Part shown: piece by piece, positions 10,101 through 19,036 of the stretch | How the letters are laid out: every line of letters begins with the position of its first letter | How positions within the stretch are numbered: position 1 is the first letter of the stretch | NCBI GenBank assembly: GCA_903913145.1 | Contig: CAIWKC010000084.1 | Location: forward strand, 1-44,235 | DNA length: 44,235 nt | From: an uncultured Gallionellaceae bacterium | GTDB taxonomy: Bacteria > Pseudomonadota > Gammaproteobacteria > Burkholderiales > Gallionellaceae | Direction of reading: 5' to 3' | Notes under the pieces: model-generated | What the model saw: only the letters and a program-made list of their open reading frames with translations | What the model was told of the DNA's origin: nothing | Database searches by the model: none | Program-made: the position numbers and the translations under genes

Positions 10101-13100
10101 GCAATCACATCGCGCTAGATCCCAAATTTAGCATTGTCGTAGAAGCCTGTGCAGGTAGTGGCAAGACTTGGCTTCTGGTATCGCGCATCGTGCGACTGCT
10201 AATGGACGGTGCACAGCCATCTCAAATTCTCGCGATCACTTTCACCCGCAAAGCTGCCCAGGAAATGCAGGCACGATTGCAGCTTTGGTTGCGTGACTTG
10301 GCCATGTCAGACGATAAGAGAGTGCGTAAATTTTTCGTTGAGCGCGGGCTGGATAATTTGAATACTGCGCAAATTCAACGCGCACGCAGTCTGTATAGCA
10401 ACGTGCTCCTGGCCCAACCCGGTATTACGATCAGCACTTTCCACGGTTGGTTTATGCAAGTCATGCAGCGTGCGCCGCTGAATGCGGATGTGATGCACGG
10501 CATGAGTTTGCTTGAACGCGCAGCAGCAATGCAGGAGGAAGCCTGGGAAGAATTATTGGAGCGAATGCACAAACAACCGGATAGTGTTGCAGCTCAATAT
10601 ATGCAATGGCTGTTTAGCGAATATGGCTTGGTTTCGACGCGCAAATTGCTGTTTAATTTTCTTGGCAAACGTTCAGAATGGTGGGCTTACACCGATAGTC
10701 ACCGCGAGGAAGCGTCCATTCAATTTGCACTCGACAAATTACGGGGAAAACTTGGCGTAGACATGGAGTTAGATCCAGTTTTCAATTGGGGAATGAGCAA
10801 TACAAGCAATGAAGAACTTTTCACTTTTGCCCAGCAGTGGGCCGGCAATTGCACCGCCACACAAAAAGACAAAGCAAGCGAACTCGAACGTGCATGGACA
10901 GAAAATTTAGAAGCTGAACGTTTCGCAAAAATATGGCCGCTATTGTTTACTCAAGCAGATGAGCCACGCAAACTCAAGCACACAAAAAATCAAAATGAAA
11001 CGGCATTCGCTACCGCATTGAATGTAATACAAACCAGTTTGCAAAACGTTAAAGATGTTCTTGGCGAACAAAATGCGTATCGCCTGAATGAAGCGGTGAT
11101 ACATTGCGGTGTGGCTTTTCTTGAGTGCTACCAAGAGCTCAAGGCGCAAAAGCAGCAAATTGATTTTTCTGATCTGGAATGGCAACTGTGCCGCTTGTTG
11201 CAACAGAGCGAACATGCCGAGACCATGCAATATAAACTTGATAGTCGCTACCGGCATGTTTTGCTGGACGAGTTTCAAGATACCAATCCCTTGCAATGGC
11301 AAATATTGCGCGCATGGTTTGATGCTGCAGTAGCGGTGGATTCTCAGCCGACGGTATTCGTCGTTGGGGATCCAAAACAATCGATTTACCGCTTTCGCCG
11401 TGCCGATGCACGTTTGTTCGGCGTGGCGCGCGAATACCTCAAAGAAAATTTCGCCGCATACGAATTGCACAATAATCACACACACCGGAATTCTCCTGCC
11501 GTATTGGAAGCAGTCAATGCAGTGTTCGCCGGGCATCCGGAAGGGTTTATAGATTTTGAGCAGCACACAGCTGAACATAAGGAATTACCAGGTTACGTAA
11601 TGGCATTGCCGCTTGCCATCGCTGACGAAATACCCTCGTATGAGATCGAAGATGATGGGTTACACCTGCGTGACCCGCTGACGACACCAAGAGATGAAGC
11701 TAAAGAAGGTGCCCGCCAAAAAGAAGCCGTTCAATTTGCCGGGCTGCTGAAAACCATCACCTGCGATTGGATGGTTATCGAAGACGGTAACCAGCGTCGC
11801 GCCAACTTCGGAGACATCATGGTATTGGTGCGCAGTCGTACCCACCTCGCGGTGTACGAAGCTGCATTACGGAGGCAACACATTCCCTTCATCAGTTCGC
11901 GGCGCGGAGGTCTGCTTGATACACTCGAAGCGGAAGACATACAAGCGCTGCTGATGTTTCTCATCACGCCGTTTGCTGATCTCGCGTTGGCGCAGGTGCT
12001 GCGCACACCCATTTTTGCCTGTAGCGATGCTGATTTGATGCTCATTGCCCAAAGCAATCCATCTGGCATTGAGGAAGTAAAGACTTGCTGGTGGCAACGT
12101 CTGCAACTTCTAACCGAGACATCAGCAACGTTACAACGCGCTGCAATTTTTTTGCGACACTGGCTTGAGCTAGCCGATAAGCTTCCCGTCCACGACTTGC
12201 TCGACCGTATCTATTTTGAAGGTGACGTATTGGCGCGGTACAGCGCCGTGCTCCCTCTAGAGATGCGTCACAAAGTCACTGCAAATCTGCACGCCTTTAT
12301 GGAAATTGCGTTAAGCGTTGACGCCGGACGCTACCCGAGTTTGCCGCGATTTTTGCAAGAACTGAGGGAATTGCGCGACAGTCGTGACGATGCTCCGGAC
12401 GAGGGCAAACTCGGCACCGCGGGAAACGCGGTACGAATCTACACCGTACATGAATCGAAAGGTCTGGAGGCGCCTATCGTCTGGCTACTGGATGCGAATG
12501 CGGAAAAGAAAAACCATGAAGGTAATGAAGTGCTAATTGATTGGCCGACGCATGCAGAGCGCCCACAGCATTTTTCGCTCTATACTGATCTGGCCTCACG
12601 CGGCAAAAAACGCGCACCGCTGTTCGAACAAGATGCTGCGCATCAGGCACGCGAAGAAATGAATCTTCTCTACGTTGCCATGACCCGGGCAAAGCAGGCT
12701 CTGATTGTCAGCGGAAATGCCAAAAGCGAAGTCAAAGAAGAAAACAAAAAAGCGCTGTCATGGTATGACCGCATCGATGCAACCATTGGCAAACAAAAGA
12801 ATTCAATGCTTGGTTTGCCACACTCGGCTGAATACAAGGTAAATTTGCCAGAGCTCGGAGGAAAAGGAATTCATGGGGATGTTATGGAATTACCAACAAT
12901 CATTCCCGTCGGGAAACGTACTTCCCCCATCACAGTGCAACAACAGCGCGGCATTTGGCTACATGCGCTTTTGCAAAAACTATTGGATGGGAACTGCGCA
13001 GAAGAGGCAGAAATGCAGCGAATCACGGACATACCACAGGTTGAAATGAACTCACTCTGGGGCACTGTGCATTATTTGTACAATGCTCCACATCTCGCAC

Positions 13101-13381
13101 GTTTCTTTGATGCAAGGCAATATCTAAACGCCAGCAACGAAATGCCCTACATCAATGCGAAGGGTGAATTAAAACGCATTGATCGGCTGGTTGAATTTGA
13201 AAAGGAAGTGTGGATACTTGACTACAAGTTGGGGGATAGTGAGGACGCTACCCGATACTTTGCGCAAATGCACGAATATCGAATCGCCATGCAGGCAATG
13301 TATATAAATAAGATTGTTCGCTGTGCCTTGATATTTGCAGACGGAAAATTGGATGAGGTGAAGGAATATAATTATAAATAA
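10091..13381 (+). CDS. AddA-like UvrD-family helicase-nuclease
   Basis: This 1096-residue superfamily 1 helicase resembles AddA. It has Walker A CAGSGKT at residues 20-26, motif Ia AITFTRKAAQEM, motif II LLDEFQDTNPLQW, motif III VGDPKQSIYRFR, motif IV-like VLVRSRTHLAVYEA, motif V YTVHESKGLEAPIVW and motif VI LLYVAMTRAK. The C terminus has a nuclease core RIDRLVEF followed by ILDYKLGDS, so both subunits of the pair appear to keep an active nuclease. ATG 10091 is preferred because AGGAAGGG precedes it; ATG 10097 gives an ATGA overlap with the AddB-like gene. Together they would load onto broken DNA ends and cut both strands, in place of RecBCD. Confidence 0.88.
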   Translation: MDMSNHIALDPKFSIVVEACAGSGKTWLLVSRIVRLLMDGAQPSQILAITFTRKAAQEMQARLQLWLRDLAMSDDKRVRKFFVERGLDNLNTAQIQRARSLYSNVLLAQPGITISTFHGWFMQVMQRAPLNADVMHGMSLLERAAAMQEEAWEELLERMHKQPDSVAAQYMQWLFSEYGLVSTRKLLFNFLGKRSEWWAYTDSHREEASIQFALDKLRGKLGVDMELDPVFNWGMSNTSNEELFTFAQQWAGNCTATQKDKASELERAWTENLEAERFAKIWPLLFTQADEPRKLKHTKNQNETAFATALNVIQTSLQNVKDVLGEQNAYRLNEAVIHCGVAFLECYQELKAQKQQIDFSDLEWQLCRLLQQSEHAETMQYKLDSRYRHVLLDEFQDTNPLQWQILRAWFDAAVAVDSQPTVFVVGDPKQSIYRFRRADARLFGVAREYLKENFAAYELHNNHTHRNSPAVLEAVNAVFAGHPEGFIDFEQHTAEHKELPGYVMALPLAIADEIPSYEIEDDGLHLRDPLTTPRDEAKEGARQKEAVQFAGLLKTITCDWMVIEDGNQRRANFGDIMVLVRSRTHLAVYEAALRRQHIPFISSRRGGLLDTLEAEDIQALLMFLITPFADLALAQVLRTPIFACSDADLMLIAQSNPSGIEEVKTCWWQRLQLLTETSATLQRAAIFLRHWLELADKLPVHDLLDRIYFEGDVLARYSAVLPLEMRHKVTANLHAFMEIALSVDAGRYPSLPRFLQELRELRDSRDDAPDEGKLGTAGNAVRIYTVHESKGLEAPIVWLLDANAEKKNHEGNEVLIDWPTHAERPQHFSLYTDLASRGKKRAPLFEQDAAHQAREEMNLLYVAMTRAKQALIVSGNAKSEVKEENKKALSWYDRIDATIGKQKNSMLGLPHSAEYKVNLPELGGKGIHGDVMELPTIIPVGKRTSPITVQQQRGIWLHALLQKLLDGNCAEEAEMQRITDIPQVEMNSLWGTVHYLYNAPHLARFFDARQYLNASNEMPYINAKGELKRIDRLVEFEKEVWILDYKLGDSEDATRYFAQMHEYRIAMQAMYINKIVRCALIFADGKLDEVKEYNYK

Positions 13382-13551
13382 GTTTTTAAGCATTAATAAT
13401 CACCCAATTAATATCTATCTTATTGAATAAATGAAATAATAACTAACAAAAGCCAAAATCAATTGATACTAATTTGTACAAACCCAGGATGAAATCAATA
13501 AGGACATAGCGCAATTGCAAGGCTAAATTGAGATTTATTCTATAAAAACAA

Positions 13552-13580
13552 TTGACAATGTATTTTTGTTAAATTAGATT
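13552..13580 (+). promoter_or_regulatory. strong sigma-70-like promoter of the msh operon
   Basis: A perfect TTGACA at 13552-13557 and TAGATT at 13575-13580 are separated by 17 bases in a 209-base AT-rich gap. Transcription would start near 13587, only a few bases before the ATG at 13591. The mshI message could therefore be leaderless or nearly so. No other feature is seen between 13382 and 13550. Confidence 0.6.
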
Positions 13581-13590
13581 CGCAATAATT

Positions 13591-14547
13591 ATGCAAATAA
13601 CCCAAATTTTAAATGTATTTAAACGAATCAACCGTGATGTCGGATGGGTGAGCATTCTTGTCGGCGGAAATGGAGTATATTTTGTCAGGTTGAAGCGCAC
13701 TGTGTCCCAAGTGGAAGTTTTAATGTGTGAATTTCATCCAATTGAAAATGTTAGTTCGGCTGAATTAGAAAAACTTGTCAGAGATCGTAATCTTGGTGCA
13801 TTCCAATTCACCACTTTGTTGGCCCCGGACGAATACCAAATATTAATGGTAGATGCCCCGAATGTTCCTGCGGAAGAATTAAAGACTGCAGTTCGATTCA
13901 GGATCAAAGATTCGCTAAATTACCATGTAGATGAAGCTACTGTGGATGTATTGCAAATACCTGGCAATGCAAACTCGGGAAACCGCCCGCAGTCATTGTT
14001 TGCCGTTGCAGCGTCCAATGAAATTCTGAGAAAAAGAATTTCCATGTTTGAGAAAGCCAAAATTAACCTGACAGTAATTGATATTCCGGAAATGGCACAA
14101 CGGAATATTGCTGCACTTTATGAAACCGAAGGCAGAGGATTGGCGCTATTATCTTTCGATGATCGGGGTGGACTGCTGACGTTTACCAGTGGCGGAGAAT
14201 TATTTTTGGCGCGGAGAATGGATATTACTTCGGGGCAATTACTTGATGCGAATGAGAATGTTCGGCAACAATATGTCGAGCGCGTTGAATTGGAAATTCA
14301 GCGATCGATGGACTATTTCGACCGGCAGTTTCATTACATATCGCTGGGGAAAATGTTAGTGAGTGCACCTGAGGGAGCCGGCTTGGTGAAGTTGTTTGCG
14401 AATAGTCTTGGTTTGCCGGTAGAGGCAATTAATCTGGCAGGAATATTCGATATTTCTGCCACACCCGCATTGTTAAATCATGATTTTGTTACTGAAGCCT
14501 TGCCGGCAGTTGGCGCAGCGTTGCGCCAGGAAAGGCGTAAGCAATGA
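13591..14547 (+). CDS. mshI: MSHA biogenesis protein MshI (PilM-like)
   Basis: MshI is the actin-like cytoplasmic platform of the mannose-sensitive haemagglutinin type IV pilus, equivalent to PilM of other type IV pili. The 318-residue product has LLAPDEYQILMVDAPNVPAEELKTAVRFRIKDSL, broken here as LLAPDEYQILMVDAPNVP and EELKTAVRFRIKDSL, which is typical of MshI. A central segment, VIDIPEMAQRNIAAL, leads into ALLSFDDRGGLLTFTSGGEL. There is no alternative upstream start, since the frame closes at 13570-13572. No ribosome site precedes ATG 13591. It overlaps the next gene in an ATGA. It heads seven pilus genes in one direction. Confidence 0.85.
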   Translation: MQITQILNVFKRINRDVGWVSILVGGNGVYFVRLKRTVSQVEVLMCEFHPIENVSSAELEKLVRDRNLGAFQFTTLLAPDEYQILMVDAPNVPAEELKTAVRFRIKDSLNYHVDEATVDVLQIPGNANSGNRPQSLFAVAASNEILRKRISMFEKAKINLTVIDIPEMAQRNIAALYETEGRGLALLSFDDRGGLLTFTSGGELFLARRMDITSGQLLDANENVRQQYVERVELEIQRSMDYFDRQFHYISLGKMLVSAPEGAGLVKLFANSLGLPVEAINLAGIFDISATPALLNHDFVTEALPAVGAALRQERRKQ

Positions 14548-15173
14548 GCCAACAGATTAATTTATTCAATCCGCAATTTTTAAAAAAGAAAGATTATTTT
14601 TCAGTATTGACGATGCTGCAAGGATTGGGGCTTATTGCTCTCGGATCGGTGGCCTTTTATGCGTATGCAGTTTTTCAGGTAAACGCATTGGAAAAACAAT
14701 CTGAACAAACGACTAAGCAATATGCAGCCGAGCAAATTAGGTTTGCCAACTTTGCCAATGAGTTTTCGCCAGAAAAAAATGATCAACTATTGCAGGAAGA
14801 AGTTAAGAAACTTGACGCGGAATCTGCTTCCCAAAAGGAAATACTGGAAACATTAAAGAACGGAGTTATTGGTAACACCGAAGGGTATTCAGAATATATG
14901 CGTGCTTTTGCCAGACAGGTTGTGAATGGTTTGTGGCTGAATGCATTTGATATTCAGGGCGACGGGGCGCAAATGAGTTTGAGTGGAGGGGTGGTAAGCC
15001 CGCAACTCGTACCAATGTACATACAACGCTTGAACAAAGAAAATGTCTTAAAGGGAAAAACTTTTGCAGCCTTGCAAATGCAACAGCCCAAACCAATTGC
15101 CGGCAAAGTGCCGGTGACGAGCTATGTTGAATTTAGCATGCAATCGGTTGAAGCGCCCGGAGCGGCAAAATGA
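14544..15173 (+). CDS. PilN-like inner-membrane pilus assembly protein
   Basis: The 209-residue protein has a short cytoplasmic N terminus containing INLFNPQF, the hallmark by which PilN-type proteins dock on PilM/MshI. One membrane helix (about residues 23-43) and a coiled-coil segment rich in Q, E and K (about 45-105) follow, then a small alpha/beta domain. It would join the MshI-MshJ inner-membrane platform of the MSHA pilus. Some genomes call this gene mshI2. It overlaps both neighbours by 4 bases (ATGA), as expected for subunits made in fixed ratio. Confidence 0.82.
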   Translation: MSQQINLFNPQFLKKKDYFSVLTMLQGLGLIALGSVAFYAYAVFQVNALEKQSEQTTKQYAAEQIRFANFANEFSPEKNDQLLQEEVKKLDAESASQKEILETLKNGVIGNTEGYSEYMRAFARQVVNGLWLNAFDIQGDGAQMSLSGGVVSPQLVPMYIQRLNKENVLKGKTFAALQMQQPKPIAGKVPVTSYVEFSMQSVEAPGAAK

Positions 15174-15868
15174 ACAATATACTCAAGTTGCAGTGGGAAA
15201 AGCTGACCTCAAAGATAGATGGACTTTCGTTGCGAGAACGCGCGATTATTTTCATCGCAGTAGCTTTTTTGCTGGTATCTTTAATTAACGCAGTGTTTCT
15301 TGATCCCTTGCTGGCCAGGCAAAAAAAACTTTCCCAGCAAGTTGTTCAGCAACAGGAAAAGATGAAAGAGATTCAGGCCAATCTTGCTGCTTTGGTACAG
15401 GCCAAAAACAATGATGCCAATTCACCGTTGCGGGAACGGATCAAGTTGCTTAAACAACAGATCAGCGAAGGAGAATCATACCTAAAAAGTCGTCGGGATA
15501 AACTCGTTCCACCGGAAAAAATGGGTGAATTGTTGCAACAGGTTCTGACCAAAAATGCAAATTTGCAGTTGGTCACTTTGGTTACTTTGCCGGCCACACC
15601 TTTGCTTGAACCATCTCAGACCAAGCAGGAAAATGGTACTGTTATCACGAAATCGAGCGGACTGGAAAGGCAAATCTTCAAACACGGAGTCAAGATCACC
15701 GTACGGGGTAGCTATGCTGACTTGTTGCAATATCTGACTGCGCTGGAAAAACTTCCCACCCAGATGTTTTGGGGGGCAGCCAAGTTGAATGTGAACCGAT
15801 ATCCCACAGCGGAATTGACCCTTACCCTTTACACACTGAGTTTAGATGCGACATGGCTTCGAGTTTAA
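15170..15868 (+). CDS. mshJ: MSHA biogenesis protein MshJ (PilO-like)
   Basis: MshJ is a bitopic inner-membrane protein of the pilus alignment complex. The 232 residues show a cytoplasmic start with LSLRERAIIF, a membrane helix (about 26-46, IFIAVAFLLVSLINAVF), a long coiled coil (about 52-125) and a C-terminal ferredoxin-like region that ends LTLTLYTLSLDATWLRV. The LTLTLYTLSLD ending is typical of MshJ. The 3' end overlaps mshK by 16 bases. Confidence 0.82.
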   Translation: MNNILKLQWEKLTSKIDGLSLRERAIIFIAVAFLLVSLINAVFLDPLLARQKKLSQQVVQQQEKMKEIQANLAALVQAKNNDANSPLRERIKLLKQQISEGESYLKSRRDKLVPPEKMGELLQQVLTKNANLQLVTLVTLPATPLLEPSQTKQENGTVITKSSGLERQIFKHGVKITVRGSYADLLQYLTALEKLPTQMFWGAAKLNVNRYPTAELTLTLYTLSLDATWLRV

Positions 15869-16332
15869 TCAAATTATTGTTGGCAGGCGCTTTGCTGAAT
15901 GCGGCAACTCCCGTTCTGGCTGTGGAATCATTGCCAGACCCGACCAAGCCGGCGGTGGATATTCCCTACGAATCTGAAGCTGGAAAACCAGCAGAGTCAG
16001 TAGCAGTGCTTGTGCCCAAAAAAGAGGGTTTGCAATCAATTATTATTTCCCCGCAACATCGGGCAGCGGTTATTAATGGAGAAATGATACTGTTGGGCGG
16101 TAAAATTGGTGATGCCACGCTGGTGGAAGTGAACAAAAAAAGCGTAGTGCTGCAAGGAGCACAGGGAAAACGAGTTATGGAATTATTTCCCGGAGTGCAT
16201 ATAAGTAAAGCAGAAGACGAGTTTCCTGCGGGTAACAAATCGCTGCTGAAACAATACAAACAAGTAATCAAGCCTGAGGCTGATTACAAGAGAAGAAAAT
16301 CATCCAAGCCTGTTCACACTGAACAAGATTAG
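15853..16332 (+). CDS. mshK: MSHA biogenesis protein MshK (PilP-like)
   Basis: MshK is a small periplasmic protein thought to link the inner-membrane platform to the secretin. From ATG 15853 the product has 159 residues with a signal peptide (MASSLIKLLLAGALLNAATP, cut near VLA). The family segment SLPDPTKPAVDIPYE follows, then a compact beta domain with LQSIIISPQHRAAVINGEMI and GKIGDATLVEVN. The frame is open further upstream inside mshJ, but the signal peptide fixes the start. It lies 18 bases ahead of mshL. Confidence 0.82.
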   Translation: MASSLIKLLLAGALLNAATPVLAVESLPDPTKPAVDIPYESEAGKPAESVAVLVPKKEGLQSIIISPQHRAAVINGEMILLGGKIGDATLVEVNKKSVVLQGAQGKRVMELFPGVHISKAEDEFPAGNKSLLKQYKQVIKPEADYKRRKSSKPVHTEQD

Positions 16333-16350
16333 GAATATGAGGATAAGTAA

Positions 16351-18063
16351 ATGAAACAATTTTTCGTGGTGTTTTTGTTACTCTCTCTGGTTGCGTGCTC
16401 ATCACCGAACATTAAAACGGATACGGTGGTAAGAATTAGCAAAGATATGGATGCGCTGGTGACTGAGAGTGCAGCACCCAGTAAAGCGGACGCTGTTAAT
16501 AATGCGTTGCTACCCCCATTAACGTTGCCCAAACCCAAGGTCGACAGCGGGCAGTTGGAATCGCGCTTTGACTTGACCGTTAATAATACACCGGCCAAAG
16601 AGGTGTTTGCCGCGATCGGTTCAGGCAGCCGTTACAATATGTTGCCTCTGCCGGGAGTAGACGGAAACATCACTTTAAATCTCAAAGACGTGACGATCTT
16701 TGAGGCACTGGACACGATACGTGCGCTGTATGGATACGAGTACGATATTCAAGGTAAAAGCATATATATTCAGCCTGTTACATTGCAAATTAAATTGTTC
16801 AAGATCGACTACCTTGCGGCAATGCGGGATAGCTCTTCTTCTATTTCCGTCAAAGCTTCTGGTCAGGCTCCTACATCAGCTACGGGTACTCCCGTCGCTC
16901 CGGTCGCTACACCGGGTGGTTCAGCTCAATCGAATAATTCAAGTTTTGTATCCACCAAGCAATCGGCCACAGAATTTAATTTTTGGCAGAATCTGCAAGA
17001 TGCACTGACATCGATTATCACGCCCAAGGATAAAGACAAAGCCAATCAGGCTGAACGCAGTGTGGTCATTAATCGAATGTCCGGTGTCATTGTTGTACGT
17101 GCAATGCCAGAAGAGTTGCGCTATGTGGCTGAGTTTCTGAAGGCATCGCAACTTTCTGTCGAACGGCAGGTCATCATCGAAGCCAAATTTGTTGAAGTGA
17201 CTTTGAGTGATACTTACCAATCAGGAGTGAATTGGGCTGCAATTGGAACTAAAGGGAATGGTAATTATTCGACAGGAATTGTTTCACAAGGCATAACACA
17301 AAACGGAGCACAAATATTGCCAAGTTTGGTGCCAAGCTCAGGTGGCGCTGGGGTATTAATGAATAATGGCGCCTTTTCTGCTACGCCCGGGGCGAGTATA
17401 TCTGGCGGAATAGCCACTGGAGCACAAAACTCATTGTTCGGGTTAGCGTTTCAAACAAATAATTTTGCAGCCATGTTAAATTTCCTTGAGACTCAAGGAA
17501 GTGTTCATGTGTTATCCAGTCCGCGTATCTCGACCTTGAATAATCAAAAAGCGGTCCTCAAGGTTGGCGTTGATGAGCCCTACGCTACCGGTTTTACGCC
17601 TGGTACTTCAACAACTGTCTCGGGAGGTAGCAACACTTTGCCTACGCCTATCTATACGCCCATGTTTTCAGGCATTGCGCTGGATGTAACACCTCGCATC
17701 AATGAAAAAGACGAGATAATTTTGCATGTTCATCCTTCGATCAGCCAAGTGACCTCGGTCTCAAAAGACGCCGGTAGTGGGTCATTTATACAGATGGCAT
17801 CGACTAGCATTGAAGAAACGGATAGTGTTGTACGTGCGAAGGACAGCCAGATAGTTGTAATTGGCGGCTTGATGAGTCAAAGCACCACAGCGGCAGATTC
17901 GGGCTTGCCTGGATGGATCAAATCCATTTTTGGGCAAACGAGCAAGAGTTCAAGCAAGCGTGAACTGGTGATTTTGTTGAAACCAACTGTCGTCGATAAT
18001 GACAAGGATTGGTCGGATGAAATTAGCCGCACTCGGGATCGCATGAACGGAATGTCCCGCTAA
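16351..18063 (+). CDS. mshL: MSHA pilus secretin MshL
   Basis: MshL forms the outer-membrane channel through which the MSHA pilus emerges. The 570-residue protein begins with a lipoprotein signal (MKQFFVVFLLLSLVAC, lipobox cysteine 16). A secretin N0 domain (about 70-145, RFDLTVNNTPAKEVFAAI) comes next, then a linker rich in S, A, P and T (about 160-205) and an N1-like domain (about 225-280). The secretin barrel contains VLSSPRISTLNNQKAVLKVG, DVTPRINEKDEIILHVHPSI and VVIGGLMSQS, ending in ELVILLKPTVV. The length is usual for MshL. Inserts rich in G, N and S within the barrel (about 300-360) are normal lumen or gate loops. Confidence 0.9.
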   Translation: MKQFFVVFLLLSLVACSSPNIKTDTVVRISKDMDALVTESAAPSKADAVNNALLPPLTLPKPKVDSGQLESRFDLTVNNTPAKEVFAAIGSGSRYNMLPLPGVDGNITLNLKDVTIFEALDTIRALYGYEYDIQGKSIYIQPVTLQIKLFKIDYLAAMRDSSSSISVKASGQAPTSATGTPVAPVATPGGSAQSNNSSFVSTKQSATEFNFWQNLQDALTSIITPKDKDKANQAERSVVINRMSGVIVVRAMPEELRYVAEFLKASQLSVERQVIIEAKFVEVTLSDTYQSGVNWAAIGTKGNGNYSTGIVSQGITQNGAQILPSLVPSSGGAGVLMNNGAFSATPGASISGGIATGAQNSLFGLAFQTNNFAAMLNFLETQGSVHVLSSPRISTLNNQKAVLKVGVDEPYATGFTPGTSTTVSGGSNTLPTPIYTPMFSGIALDVTPRINEKDEIILHVHPSISQVTSVSKDAGSGSFIQMASTSIEETDSVVRAKDSQIVVIGGLMSQSTTAADSGLPGWIKSIFGQTSKSSSKRELVILLKPTVVDNDKDWSDEISRTRDRMNGMSR

Positions 18064-18076
18064 CCGGGAATAGTCA

Positions 18077-19036
18077 ATGTATCTAGAGCATTTCGGATTT
18101 AGAGAGTTTCCCTTTTCGTTAACGCCGGATACCAGTTTCTTCTTCGCCTGTGCTAATTATCAAGAAGGATTGAACACGCTGCTGGTGGCTGCACGCAGCG
18201 GCGAAGGTTTTATCAAAATTGTCGGTGAAGTGGGAAATGGCAAGACCTTGTTGTGCCGAAAATTCCTGCTGACGCTTAACAATGACAAGTCGGCGACAAC
18301 GGCAATCGGCACGCAAGATTCTTCTGTTGAAGATACCAATACCGGTGCAAAATTTATTACCGCATATATTCCCAATCCCTATTTGGAGCCGCGCAGTATG
18401 TTGCTGGCGTTGGCCGATGAGTTCCGTATTGAACTCGATAGTACTGTCGATCAGCATCACTTATTGAAAGAACTCACGCAGGCATTATTAAACTTCGCGC
18501 GTGAAGGGAAACGGGTACTGGTGTGTTTGGATGAAGCGCAAGCGATGCCTTTGGAAAGTCTCGAAGTGCTACGTCTGTTAACTAATTTGGAGACTGAGAA
18601 ACGCAAATTGATGCAAGTAGTCTTGTTTGGACAGCCGGAATTGGACGAACGTCTAAAACAAAATTCAGTACGCCAATTGCGCCAGCGCATCAGTTTTCAA
18701 TATGAATTAAAAGGACTGAAGCAAGACGAACTGGAGCGATATTTGCGGCATCGTTTATTGATGGCCGGATTTCAGGGTGAAACCTTGTTTACCCCTGAAG
18801 CGGTAGCTTTGCTTCATCGGGTAACAGGCGGAACTCCGCGTTTAGTCAACATCATCGCGCATAAAGCTTTGATGTTGTCATTTGGGCAAGGAAAACAGCA
18901 GGTGACTGCCAAGCATATTCGTGGTGCAGCAGCTGATACTCCCGAGGCACGCAAAGATTGGATGATGTGGGTTTGGAGCGGGATGGGTATGCTAGCATTG
19001 ATTGTATTTGCACTGACTATAGTGTGGTTGCAATGA
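18077..19036 (+). CDS. mshM: MSHA biogenesis ATPase MshM (ExeA-like)
   Basis: MshM is an ExeA/GspA-like AAA ATPase proposed to help assemble the secretin. The 319-residue protein opens with MYLEHFGFREFPFSLTPDT, the family signature. Walker A is GEVGNGKT (about residues 50-57) and Walker B is VLVCLDEAQAM. RQLRQRISFQYEL and GGTPRLVNIIAHKALM are the sensor and lid regions. A membrane helix at the very C terminus (about 297-318) anchors it to the inner membrane. It ends in an ATGA overlap with mshN. Confidence 0.88.
   Translation: MYLEHFGFREFPFSLTPDTSFFFACANYQEGLNTLLVAARSGEGFIKIVGEVGNGKTLLCRKFLLTLNNDKSATTAIGTQDSSVEDTNTGAKFITAYIPNPYLEPRSMLLALADEFRIELDSTVDQHHLLKELTQALLNFAREGKRVLVCLDEAQAMPLESLEVLRLLTNLETEKRKLMQVVLFGQPELDERLKQNSVRQLRQRISFQYELKGLKQDELERYLRHRLLMAGFQGETLFTPEAVALLHRVTGGTPRLVNIIAHKALMLSFGQGKQQVTAKHIRGAAADTPEARKDWMMWVWSGMGMLALIVFALTIVWLQ

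Noticed and set aside
10940-11578. 212-codon minus-strand open frame
   Set aside because: It lies wholly inside the AddA-like gene, opposite its conserved helicase motifs, and gives no recognisable protein.
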